Shown: piece after piece, positions 1-6,276 of the stretch
Layout: each line of letters opens with the position of its first letter
Numbering within the stretch: the stretch's first letter is position 1
Assembly (NCBI GenBank): GCA_033283265.1
Contig: JAWMQN010000004.1
Span: 1 to 64,000, forward strand
Direction of reading: 5' to 3'
DNA length: 64,000 nucleotides
Origin: Mangrovimicrobium sp033283265
GTDB taxonomy: Bacteria > Pseudomonadota > Gammaproteobacteria > Pseudomonadales > Halieaceae
Notes under the pieces: generated by a model
Told to the model about the DNA's origin: nothing
Database searches by the model: none
Seen by the model: only the letters and a program-made list of their open reading frames with translations
Translations under genes and position numbers: made by a program

Positions 1-135
1 CACGATCATTCACTTGTTTTCTACGGTGCAACGCTGCTTTTTTGGAGCGCCCTTATTCTTAGTTATTGGCGTTTCGTATCGAGGTTGCGCACTAACAAGT
101 CAAGTAAGTGGGACGCCGTAAACGGCGTGAACTAG
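1..135 (+). CDS. 3' end of a cassette-borne membrane protein (partial, frame uncertain)
   Basis: This is an open frame running in from the left edge. Frame 1 reads a hydrophobic stretch (FYGATLLFWSALILSYW) followed by basic residues, which resembles a last transmembrane helix with a cytoplasmic tail. It stays open through the attC half-site and stops at TAG 133-135 inside the left inverted repeat of the IS element, so its present C-terminus would be created by the insertion. Frame 2 is also open, stopping at TAA 119-121 inside the attC, and is also hydrophobic. Cassette genes usually stop in or just before attC, which mildly favours frame 2. No family is recognisable. Confidence 0.35.
   Translation, partial: HDHSLVFYGATLLFWSALILSYWRFVSRLRTNKSSKWDAVNGVN
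90..127 (+). other. attC recombination site, left half (split by IS element)
   Basis: The left arm of an integron attC site. An R''-like heptamer CACTAAC at 90-96 is followed by the TAACAAGTCAAG-type arm, then GGGACGCCGT and its near-complement ACGGCG, which form the central stem. Joining 90-127 to 1440-1460, i.e. removing the IS and one GCG copy, gives a 59-bp site, the classic '59-base element' length, ending in R' GTTAAGT. The R'' here deviates from RYYYAAC at two positions. Confidence 0.75.
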
Positions 136-151
136 CACCACTTTGATGGAC
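128..151 (+). repeat. Left terminal inverted repeat of the IS3 element
   Basis: It begins TGAACTAGCACCACTTT and matches the reverse complement of 1413-1436 at 21 of 24 positions. Confidence 0.9.
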
Positions 152-185
152 GGTATTCAACCGTCGAATCAGAGAGGTCCTAGAT

Positions 186-557
186 ATGGGGCAGACCAGA
201 AAGCGTAACTATGATCGGTACACTTTGGCCTACAAGCTCCAAGCCGTTAGATTGGCTTGCCACCCTGGCGTTAAGACAAAGGACGTAGCAGAATCATTAG
301 GGCTACATCCAGTCATGCTGTACCGCTTGTGCATGGAGCATCGGCGAGGCGAGCTGAGGGAAAACAAGAACATGAAGCCTTCCAAGCCATCACCTAAACG
401 ACGACCTGATCGGGCTGATCCTCGCGTTGAAAATGACGCTGAACTGCTTAAAGCAAAAAAGCGCATTCAGCAGCTCGAAAAAGCCCTGAAAAATCGTGAT
501 GAAGAGCTTGAACTACTAAAAAAGGCGCAACGGTTCTTCGAGAAAAGAAAGAAGTAA
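186..557 (+). CDS. IS3-family transposase OrfA
   Basis: The DNA-binding subunit of the IS3-type transposase, 123 aa. Residues 10-50 form a helix-turn-helix (VKTKDVAESLGLHPVMLYR). Residues 80-115 form a leucine-zipper-like coiled coil (ELLKAKKRIQQLEKALKN). It ends at 557 in its own phase. A-AAA-AAG at 518-524 sits in the correct phase for -1 slippage into the OrfB frame, which would yield an OrfAB fusion of about 407 residues, the active transposase in this family. It lies within the terminal repeats of the element. Confidence 0.92.
   Translation: MGQTRKRNYDRYTLAYKLQAVRLACHPGVKTKDVAESLGLHPVMLYRLCMEHRRGELRENKNMKPSKPSPKRRPDRADPRVENDAELLKAKKRIQQLEKALKNRDEELELLKKAQRFFEKRKK
518..524 (+). other. 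Programmed -1 ribosomal frameshift site (A6G)
   Basis: A-AAA-AAG is read as AAA AAG in the OrfA phase. The -1 phase is open from 512 (after a TGA at 509-511) through to the OrfB stop at 1408, and the joining peptide EVIFEFISENRDQFKIKRM is typical of IS3 OrfAB proteins. A stimulatory downstream structure was not established. Confidence 0.8.
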
Positions 558-604
558 TCTTTGAGTTTATCTCGGAGAACCGTGATCAGTTCAAGATCAA
601 GCGC

Positions 605-1408
605 ATGTGCGAGCTGCTCGGTGTTTCAAAGAGTGGGTTCTATGCCTGGCTGGGACGACCGATGAGCGGTCGCAAACAGTATGACCAGGAACTCAAGTCA
701 GTCATTGAGGAGCGTCATCAAGGCTTTCGGCGCGCATACGGAGCAGCCCGCCTGCATCAAGATTTACGCAGGTTAGGCTATGCCTGCAGCCGCCGGCGCG
801 TGCGGCGCCTCATGTGCGAGATGGGCATCAAGGCCTCGACCTGTGGCCTGTATCAGTGGCGACCAGGGCTTCACGAGTTCTACTCTGCGACAGGTAATTT
901 GCTGGGCCAGGAATCCTCCCCCGAGCAGCCTGGCGTGCAGTGGGCAGGGGACTTCACCTACATCAGAACCGCAAAGGGGTGGCTCTATCACGCAGTGGTG
1001 CTGGATCTGTATAGCCGCAAGGTCGTTGGGTGGTCGTTTGCCAAACAACGCAGCGCCGAGTTTGCGATGAGCGCGCTACGCATGGCACTGTCGCGAGAGC
1101 GGATCAGCGCTGGTTGCATCTTCCACTCCGACCAGGGCATCGAATATGCCGCGCATGATTATCGCGAATTAGTTGAGACCTCTGGCTTGCAGCGCAGCAT
1201 GAGCCGGAAGGGGAGTCCACTGGATAATGCGACTGTTGAATCCTACTTCCACACCTTGAAGGCGGAACTCGTCCACCAGGTCAGCTTCAAAGATCGCATC
1301 GAGGCGGTGGCCAAGATTGTCGAGTATATTGAGTACTACAACCGGGAGCGCTTGCACTCCCAAATTGGCTACACAATGCCGGAAGAAAGGAGCAGGCTAT
1401 GTGCCTGA
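605..1408 (+). CDS. IS3-family transposase OrfB (DDE integrase domain)
   Basis: The catalytic part of the transposase, 267 aa from the first ATG. In vivo it is mostly expected as the C-terminal part of the OrfAB fusion, because its frame is open upstream to 512. The order is an N-terminal HTH_21-type region (residues 30-75, RAYGAARLHQDLRRLGY) and then an rve integrase core. The three acidic residues are visible in WAGDFTYI, FHSDQGIEYA and NATVESYFHTLK. The C-terminal YYNRERLHSQIGY motif is standard for IS3. The frame is undamaged. Confidence 0.93.
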   Translation: MCELLGVSKSGFYAWLGRPMSGRKQYDQELKSVIEERHQGFRRAYGAARLHQDLRRLGYACSRRRVRRLMCEMGIKASTCGLYQWRPGLHEFYSATGNLLGQESSPEQPGVQWAGDFTYIRTAKGWLYHAVVLDLYSRKVVGWSFAKQRSAEFAMSALRMALSRERISAGCIFHSDQGIEYAAHDYRELVETSGLQRSMSRKGSPLDNATVESYFHTLKAELVHQVSFKDRIEAVAKIVEYIEYYNRERLHSQIGYTMPEERSRLCA

Positions 1409-1412
1409 AAGT

Positions 1413-1436
1413 GTCCACAAAAGTGGTGCCAGTTCA
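1413..1436 (-). repeat. Right terminal inverted repeat of the IS3 element
   Basis: It ends AGTGGTGCCAGTTCA and pairs with 128-151 with 3 mismatches in 24. It is followed immediately by the GCG target duplicate. Confidence 0.9.
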
Positions 1437-1460
1437 GCGCCCTTGCTGGCGGCGTTAAGT
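1437..1460 (+). other. attC recombination site, right half
   Basis: This is the continuation of the attC interrupted by the IS. 1437-1439 is the duplicated target GCG. CCCTTGCTGGCGGC is the L' arm, and GTTAAGT at 1454-1460 matches the R' consensus GTTRRRY exactly. The crossover G|TT falls at 1454/1455, so the next cassette starts at 1455. Confidence 0.8.
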
Positions 1461-1783
1461 GTATGAGAAGCATCAAGTCCACAGCGCTGTATCTAATAAT
1501 ATTGATAGGCGTTGTTGCCGGAATTTTTCTTACATTCATTGGCGGCATGGGTGTTACTACGATCATAGCGTTCAATACCTGTGCAGAGTGTACTGTCAGG
1601 TTCTCAACCCAAGATATACCTAAGCTGTTGGCCATGTTAGCGGTAGGACTGCCAATTCTTGTCGGTTCGTTCGTTGGCGGTTGGCGGCTAAAGAAGAGGC
1701 CCAGTGAAAACACTTAACAAGTGCGGGCAGTACGCTCCCTTTGGTTGCCGGACGCACTTACAGCGCGCCCGTTGCCCCCGGCG
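1455..1783 (+). mobile_element. Integron gene cassette 1 (complete, 329 bp)
   Basis: The cassette is defined by its recombination boundaries. It opens with TTAAGT (1455-1460), and its own attC begins with R'' ACTTAAC (1712-1718), the exact reverse complement of GTTAAGT. This 5'-end/R'' complementarity is the diagnostic signature of one excisable cassette. It carries a single ORF that starts 8 nt from the boundary and stops inside R''. Confidence 0.85.
1463..1717 (+). CDS. Cassette-encoded small membrane protein, unknown function
   Basis: An 84-aa protein with two predicted transmembrane helices: residues 8-34 (YLIILIGVVAGIFLTFIGG) and 55-74 (LLAMLAVGLPILVGSFVGG). They are separated by a loop with a CAEC cysteine pair (residues 39-45), and a basic tail (WRLKKR) should be cytoplasmic. 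The start lies 2 nt after R', leaving no room for its own Shine-Dalgarno sequence, which is common in cassettes. The TAA at 1715-1717 overlaps R''. The family is not recognised. The two cysteines could bind metal or form a disulfide, but that is only a guess. Confidence 0.75.
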   Translation: MRSIKSTALYLIILIGVVAGIFLTFIGGMGVTTIIAFNTCAECTVRFSTQDIPKLLAMLAVGLPILVGSFVGGWRLKKRPSENT

Positions 1784-1789
1784 TTAGGC
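1712..1789 (+). other. attC recombination site of cassette 1 (78 bp)
   Basis: R'' ACTTAAC at 1712-1718 fits RYYYAAC, and R' GTTAGGC at 1783-1789 fits GTTRRRY. Inner arms GGGCA and TGCCC pair, and a further inverted pair AAGTGCG (1719-1725) / CGCACTT (1753-1759) lies between them. The crossover point is 1783/1784. Confidence 0.85.
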
Positions 1790-2484
1790 GCCAGGTGAGT
1801 TCCGGCCCCTGCTCAAGCGGAGCTACAAGTTGAAAGTCTGGCCAACCTGGCTGGGACTGTTTGCCGGGCTGGCGGCGCTGCTGGCGGGTATCGTTGCCGG
1901 CACGGATACCCAGGAAGGCTGGCAACTGGCTGCGCGCTACACCGCTCGGATGTCTTTTCCATTCTTTATGGTCACCTTCCTCGCCTCGTCGATTCTGCGC
2001 CTGTATCGACGCCCCTGGACTATCGCATTACGGCGGGATCGCAGGTGGTGGGGGCTCGGATTTGCAAGCTGCTTCCTCTTACACCTCCTGGCGCTACTCA
2101 CCTACAATTGGTTGATAGAGAACTTCCCGCCTGCTGGCTTTCTCGATGGCGGCGTGTGGGCCTATGTCGTCCTGCTGGCAATGGTTATCACGTCGACGAA
2201 CAGGGCGCGCTTTCGACTGGGCCGATGGTGGACTTTACTGCATCGCATCGGAATGTGGGGTTTCTTCTTTATTTTCGTTCTGAGTCCATATCTCAGTGCG
2301 CTGCTCGCACTGAAGATGCCGGAATTGGATCCGCTTACAGATCCTTACTTGTTGGCAGGTCTTGCCGCGCTTGCAGTGAGAGTCACAGCGTTCAGGAAAA
2401 ACCGAAGAACGCATAGAGATAATTCAACCGCCGCATAACAGTTCGGTCAGGCCGACACGCCTTGGCAGTGCGGCTTGATCGAGG
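1784..2484 (+). mobile_element. Integron gene cassette 2 (3' boundary degenerate)
   Basis: It begins TTAGGC just after the cassette-1 crossover. The expected R'' would be GCCTAAC. GCATAAC is found at 2433-2439, overlapping the stop of the single ORF, so one base differs. The R' heptamer at the far end is not consensus, so the right limit is approximate and the cassette may no longer be excisable. It is about 700 bp. Confidence 0.65.
1830..2438 (+). CDS. Ferric-reductase-like transmembrane protein (cassette gene)
   Basis: A 202-aa polytopic membrane protein with about five to six helices. Histidines in FLLHLLALL (about residue 89) and WTLLHRIGMWGFFF (about residue 133) lie in helices and resemble the heme-ligating histidines of the ferric-reductase-like domain (FRE/MsrQ type). 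The core is short and no flavin or NAD domain is attached, so a partner would be needed for electron supply. The start is TTG 1830: an in-frame TAG at 1785-1787 limits extension, and no ATG or GTG lies between. The stop overlaps R'' of the following attC. Family assignment is moderate. Confidence 0.65.
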   Translation: MKVWPTWLGLFAGLAALLAGIVAGTDTQEGWQLAARYTARMSFPFFMVTFLASSILRLYRRPWTIALRRDRRWWGLGFASCFLLHLLALLTYNWLIENFPPAGFLDGGVWAYVVLLAMVITSTNRARFRLGRWWTLLHRIGMWGFFFIFVLSPYLSALLALKMPELDPLTDPYLLAGLAALAVRVTAFRKNRRTHRDNSTAA

Positions 2485-2490
2485 CATGAG
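2433..2490 (+). other. Degenerate attC site ending the array
   Basis: R''-like GCATAAC (2433-2439) overlaps the stop codon. Arms TTCGGTCA and TGATCGAG pair at 6 of 8 positions. An inner stem GCCGACAC / GTGCGGC has one extrahelical base. The terminal heptamer GCATGAG does not match GTTRRRY. About 58 bp. It is probably the worn right end of the array. Confidence 0.55.
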
Positions 2491-2504
2491 GTATATCTTA
2501 AGGC

Positions 2505-2825
2505 ATGAACCCAGCAAACATATTTGATTCACTTCCCGGAGACACGAGCCTGGAGGTCTTTGAAGATATCGTTCGCTCTTCTACCGTAAGAATCGAGCGA
2601 ATTGTGTCAAAAGGGCACAGATCACCTGATGCGGGATGGTACGATCAGGACGAGAATGAATGGGTAATGGTCATCGAAGGTAAAGCTTCCCTGGAGTTTG
2701 CGGATGGCTCCAGAAGTGAGTTGTCAGCGGGCGATTACCTGAATATCCCCGCACACGTCAAACACAAGGTCGCCTGGACCGATCCAGACGAAATTACCAT
2801 CTGGTTGGCCGTGTTCTACAAGTAG
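2505..2825 (+). CDS. Cupin-domain protein
   Basis: A 106-aa single-domain cupin. The first motif covers roughly residues 40-65 (GWYDQDENEWVMVIEGKA), with acidic residues in place of the usual His-x-His. The second is GDYLNIPAHVKHKV (residues 86-99), keeping two histidines. The reduced metal-ligand set makes the enzymatic role unclear; related small cupins bind sugars or metals. It lies just past the degenerate attC and is followed by a GFA-fold gene. No attC follows its stop, so it is not demonstrably a cassette. Confidence 0.75.
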   Translation: MNPANIFDSLPGDTSLEVFEDIVRSSTVRIERIVSKGHRSPDAGWYDQDENEWVMVIEGKASLEFADGSRSELSAGDYLNIPAHVKHKVAWTDPDEITIWLAVFYK

Positions 2826-2899
2826 CAGAGTATATAAGTACTGAGTGCGCACAGTTCAGCCCTGCCAGTGTTGCGGGCCCTATCGACTGAGGTTTTTCC

Positions 2900-3304
2900 A
2901 TGAGCAGTGTAAAGGGTAGTTGTCTTTGTGGGGCGGTGAGTTTCGAATGTGGGAACACGTTCCAACAGTTCCACTTGTGCCATTGCCGTCAGTGTCAAAA
3001 GATCTCCGGTTCGGCACATGTGTCAAATCTGTTCACGACCCCGGCAAATATTGCCTGGCTTTCAGGTGCTGCCGATATAAAACGCTATGATGTGCCTGGT
3101 CGGACGATTACAAGCGCTTTCTGTACCTGTTGCGGCTCTCCCGTTCCCTATATTTCCGGATCAGGGGAGTCGTTGATCGTGCCGGCGGGGAGCCTGGATG
3201 GTATTCCGAATATTGCGCCGAGTGACAACATATTCTGGTCCGAGCGGGCCTGTTGGTATGAAGAGGGTGTAGGGTCAAGGAAGTATCCCGGTTTTCCCGA
3301 GTGA
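2900..3304 (+). CDS. GFA/CENP-V fold zinc-binding protein
   Basis: A 134-aa protein of the Gfa-like (Mss4/CENP-V fold) family. It shows the expected cysteine sets: CLCGAV (residues 8-13), CHCRQCQ (about 28-34) and CTCCGSP (about 76-82), which build zinc sites. Some relatives act on S-hydroxymethylglutathione, but most family members have no proven activity, so a formaldehyde role should not be assumed. The length is typical. It sits in the AT-richer accessory stretch next to the cupin gene, in the same direction with a 74-bp gap. Confidence 0.85.
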   Translation: MSSVKGSCLCGAVSFECGNTFQQFHLCHCRQCQKISGSAHVSNLFTTPANIAWLSGAADIKRYDVPGRTITSAFCTCCGSPVPYISGSGESLIVPAGSLDGIPNIAPSDNIFWSERACWYEEGVGSRKYPGFPE

Positions 3305-3401
3305 TTCATGCGCCCAGTCATGCATGCAGGTATCGGTTATTCGCGCACGCTATTGGCTGTAATCGCTGCACGCAGGCGGGCCTTGTCGGTCGGCTGTCAC
3401 A

Positions 3402-4223
3402 GTGGGTAAACAGGTGGGTGGAGCGTTTTCCGTGGCCCTGAAGTACATCAGCTCACAATGTCGTCATCAGTGGTCCCGTTTGAGCTCGAATCTATGCAAC
3501 GCCTCCATCTTCAATTGGCGAGGGCCCGCGGTCGCGGGTGGCGTTAGTCATCCCGAAGTGCCGCCGGATTATTACGAGCAATTCCCGCCCAAGCTGTATA
3601 TGTGGTTTGTCGAGGCCCACAAGGAGGCCGGTTGCTGGACCGATGGCGACCCGGTAAATACGGATTACGCCCTGTACCCCCGGCGTTTCTACAGGACTGT
3701 TGCCGGGTTCGATCACGAGAAGATATTCGATTACTGCTTTATTGGTGGCTTTAAGACCGATGATGCAACCCAGGCAAACAGGGCCTGGATAATAGACTTC
3801 ATACAAAGGCATTTTACTGACGAGTCGTATTTGCAGTTCACAGACAGGCGCACCAAAAAAGACTATGTCCCAATGGGCCGTTTTGATCGCACGCTACTGA
3901 GGACCGGTTTTGTTCCGAAGGAACACCTGGCCGAGGAAAGGAATAAATTCGATGACTGCTATTTCGAGACGATGGCACGGAGCAGGTTCACGTTGTGCCC
4001 GGCCGGGGATGCCTTCTGGAGTATGCGCTTCTACGAGGCATTGATGTGCAAGTCGATACCGATAGTGAAGAATGTGAATGAAACATTCCGGTCGAGGAGG
4101 GAAAGCGAACTGGGTTACAAATTCTACTTAAGTACCGATCGTATCAAGTACAGGAAAGACTGGGTCGAACAAAACTATCGAATCTTCCTCGAGTACCATA
4201 CCCTCGATTCATTATTCGACTAG
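3402..4223 (+). CDS. Exostosin-like glycosyltransferase (GT47-type)
   Basis: 273 aa. The C-terminal part contains the exostosin signature region ARSRFTLCPAGDAFWSMRFYEALMCKSIPIV (about residues 190-220, quoted here as adjoining pieces ARSRFTLCPAGDAFW and SMRFYEALMCKSIPIV), which binds the nucleotide-sugar in this family. The protein is shorter than many GT47 enzymes. The GTG start at 3402 is uncertain; in-frame GTGs at 3414 and 3432 are alternatives, and the conserved part begins near residue 55. Base composition is AT-richer than the genes from 4475 on. It stands alone, without other polysaccharide genes, which suggests horizontal acquisition. Confidence 0.65.
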   Translation: MGKQVGGAFSVALKYISSQCRHQWSRLSSNLCNASIFNWRGPAVAGGVSHPEVPPDYYEQFPPKLYMWFVEAHKEAGCWTDGDPVNTDYALYPRRFYRTVAGFDHEKIFDYCFIGGFKTDDATQANRAWIIDFIQRHFTDESYLQFTDRRTKKDYVPMGRFDRTLLRTGFVPKEHLAEERNKFDDCYFETMARSRFTLCPAGDAFWSMRFYEALMCKSIPIVKNVNETFRSRRESELGYKFYLSTDRIKYRKDWVEQNYRIFLEYHTLDSLFD

Positions 4224-4474
4224 ATCGCTGGCGGGGAGACGAAGCCCTGCGCGACTGGTCGTCACCCCTGCCAGTCACCAGAAGCGGTGGCCGCCACGTC
4301 ATCAGCCAGGCCCCTTTTTGCCCTCTCCCACCGGGCCCCCTTTGCCTGCATCCTCGCTTGCAAATTCGAACACCCTGTGACAAAGTGGAACGTATGTTAC
4401 GTATTTGCTTGCGGCTGGAATAAGAACAACAAGCCGCCAGCCCGGTATATCGCCCCAGTGAGGGCCAGTCATCA
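4224..4474. other. Intergenic region upstream of the MarR gene
   Basis: No gene is supported. A direct repeat ACGTAT-GTT-ACGTAT near 4391-4405 includes the palindrome TACGTA and could be an operator for the adjacent MarR protein. No convincing sigma-70 hexamer pair was identified. This region marks the switch from AT-richer accessory DNA to the GC-rich backbone. Confidence 0.3.
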
Positions 4475-4927
4475 ATGAGCCTGAAAGCCAACCCCCTGGT
4501 TGCCATGATCGAGGAGTCGATCCTCCTCAAGGACAGCGCCCAGCGCATCCTCTCGCGCGAACTCAGCGGCCCTTCCCTGAGCCGGCTCGAGGGGCTGGTG
4601 CTGGTCTCCGTGGTCGGCGCCGATCATCCCCAGACCGTCCCGCAGATCGGCCGTGCCCTGGGCAGTTCGCGCCAGGTGATCGGCAGGGCGGCGAACCGGC
4701 TGGAAGAGCTCGGCTTCATCCGCAAATTGAACAACCCGGATCACAAGACGGCGCCGCTGCTGGAGCCGACCAGGGAAGGCCGTGCCTACGAGAATCAGCT
4801 CGGCTCTGCCTTCGACAAGATCGTCGACGGCATCGTGTCCGGGCGGGACCTGAAAATCTGCGAGCAGATAGCGAAAGACATTCGCCGCCTGCGCGCATTG
4901 CTCGAGCAATACGAAGGTCAGGAGTGA
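4475..4927 (+). CDS. MarR-family transcriptional regulator
   Basis: A 150-aa winged-helix regulator. The recognition region is TVPQIGRALGSSRQVIGRAANRLEELGFIRK (residues 54-85; split: TVPQIGRALGSSRQ, VIGRAANRLEELGFIRK). It is followed by the wing NPDHKTAPLLEPTREGRA. N- and C-terminal helices should form the dimer interface. It is encoded 41 bp upstream of a Rieske dioxygenase operon in the same direction, so it most likely senses the aromatic substrate or a product and controls that operon; this is inferred from position. Confidence 0.87.
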   Translation: MSLKANPLVAMIEESILLKDSAQRILSRELSGPSLSRLEGLVLVSVVGADHPQTVPQIGRALGSSRQVIGRAANRLEELGFIRKLNNPDHKTAPLLEPTREGRAYENQLGSAFDKIVDGIVSGRDLKICEQIAKDIRRLRALLEQYEGQE

Positions 4928-4968
4928 CCGCCTGAAGCAAATTCCAGCTAACCCCCGGAGTTAGAACC

Positions 4969-6276
4969 ATGAACAGTTTTACCAGCCCCAATGGCAGGGA
5001 GCCCCTGGACTCCCGCCAGTTTCTCAACGAGGACTGCTCGGAAGTCAGCCGGCAGGTTTTCACCAGTGAAGAGTTGTACCGGCGCGAGCAGCGCAGGATC
5101 TTCGACAAGAGCTGGCTTTATGTTGGCCACGAAAGCCAGTTGAAGAACCCGGGCGATTTTATCTCCGCCTACATGGGCGAGGTGCCGGTGATCGTCGCCA
5201 GGGGCGGCGACGGCAAGATTGCCGTCAGCGTCAACAGCTGTCCCCACCGCGGCCTGCGGGTCTGCCGCAGCGACCAGGGCAATGCCTCCCGCTTCATCTG
5301 CCCCTACCACACCTGGTCCTTCAAGCCGACCGGCGAACTGGTCGGCATTCCCCAGGCGCGCAAGATGGGTCCCGAGGTCGACAAGAGCAAGTGGGGTCTC
5401 AAGCAGGCGGCCAGGGTCGAGTCCGTGTTCGGCCTGATCTTTGCGACCCTCAACCCGGAAGCCGTATCCCTCGACGAGTATCTCGGCGAGCAGAAGTTCT
5501 ACCTGGAAGCCTATTTCGATCGCTTCCCGGGCGGCCTCGAAATTGCCGGCCCGCCGCACAAGTGGGACCTGAAGTGCAACTGGAAGCTCCCGGTCGAGAA
5601 CATGCACGGCGATGTCGGCCACGCGGCCTACCTGCATGGGGCGCTGGTGGCGGTGGACAGCCCGGAAAACATCGAGATCGAGGACTACTCCGTTACCGCG
5701 GTGGCGAAAGACGGCCATTCAGCGGTTTTCCGCCTGCTGCCGGAAGACTCGACCCCGGAGCAGCGCGGCGTGCACAGCCCGCATTCATCGCCGGAATTGA
5801 AGGAGTACCTGACTGAAGTCGAGCGCACGGTGGCAGAGCGCCTCTCCCCGTTGCAGGCGCGGATCAAGGGCATGGCCCAGGGTATCTACCCCAACATGTC
5901 GCTGCTGTGGGGGCAGAACACGCTGCGCGTCAGCCACCCGCGGGCGCCGGGCCTGATCGAATACTGGTCCTGGCTGCTGACACCTATTGAAGCGCCCGAT
6001 CACATCAAGGAGGAGATCCGCTCCGGCTACTGCATGGCCTTCGGCCCCGGCGGTATTATCGAGCAGGAGGATTCCTATGCCTGGCGCCTGCAGTACGAAG
6101 GTTCAACTATCGATTACCTGAACGACCGGCCCTATTTCTACGGCCTCGGCGTGGGTGAGGAAAAGCCGCACCCGGAACTCCCGGGCATGGTCGGCAAGTG
6201 CTACAACGAGCACTACGCTCGCCGCCTGTATATGCGCTGGCGGGAAGACATGTTTGGCGAGGAGGGCACCCGATGA
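4969..6276 (+). CDS. Rieske non-heme iron ring-hydroxylating dioxygenase, alpha subunit
   Basis: The 435-aa large subunit of an aromatic-ring dioxygenase. The N-terminal Rieske [2Fe-2S] domain has C91-P-H93 and C111-P-Y-H114. The catalytic domain contains NWKLPVENMHGD, with the bridging Asp215 and the iron ligands His218 and His223 in D-x2-H-x4-H. It needs a ferredoxin/reductase electron chain, which is not encoded nearby. The beta-subunit gene overlaps its stop by ATGA, so the two are translationally coupled. The substrate cannot be read from the sequence; benzoate-, anthranilate- and biphenyl-type enzymes share this architecture. Confidence 0.93.
   Translation: MNSFTSPNGREPLDSRQFLNEDCSEVSRQVFTSEELYRREQRRIFDKSWLYVGHESQLKNPGDFISAYMGEVPVIVARGGDGKIAVSVNSCPHRGLRVCRSDQGNASRFICPYHTWSFKPTGELVGIPQARKMGPEVDKSKWGLKQAARVESVFGLIFATLNPEAVSLDEYLGEQKFYLEAYFDRFPGGLEIAGPPHKWDLKCNWKLPVENMHGDVGHAAYLHGALVAVDSPENIEIEDYSVTAVAKDGHSAVFRLLPEDSTPEQRGVHSPHSSPELKEYLTEVERTVAERLSPLQARIKGMAQGIYPNMSLLWGQNTLRVSHPRAPGLIEYWSWLLTPIEAPDHIKEEIRSGYCMAFGPGGIIEQEDSYAWRLQYEGSTIDYLNDRPYFYGLGVGEEKPHPELPGMVGKCYNEHYARRLYMRWREDMFGEEGTR

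Larger units (their letters stand above)
128..1436 (+). mobile_element. IS3-family insertion sequence, complete, 1309 bp
   Basis: The element is bounded by 24-bp imperfect terminal inverted repeats with 5'-TG and CA-3' tips. It is flanked on both sides by GCG (125-127 and 1437-1439), a 3-bp target duplication as expected for the IS3 family. It carries orfA and orfB in overlapping phases with an A-AAA-AAG slippery heptamer at 518-524. Both frames are intact and all three catalytic acidic residues are visible, so the copy looks capable of transposition. It has inserted inside an attC site of a cassette array, which implies that the array existed first. Confidence 0.93.

Noticed and set aside
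1369..1713. A 114-codon minus-strand ORF over cassette 1
   Set aside because: It crosses the IS end, the attC half and the cassette ORF, so it cannot be one ancestral gene. The plus-strand ORF fits cassette architecture.
2826..3401. Further attC sites after the cupin and GFA genes
   Set aside because: Neither stop codon overlaps an RYYYAAC heptamer and no paired GTTRRRY was found within 150 bp.
4287..4478. A 63-codon plus-strand ORF before the MarR gene
   Set aside because: No ribosome-binding site, atypical composition, and it runs into the MarR start in a different phase.
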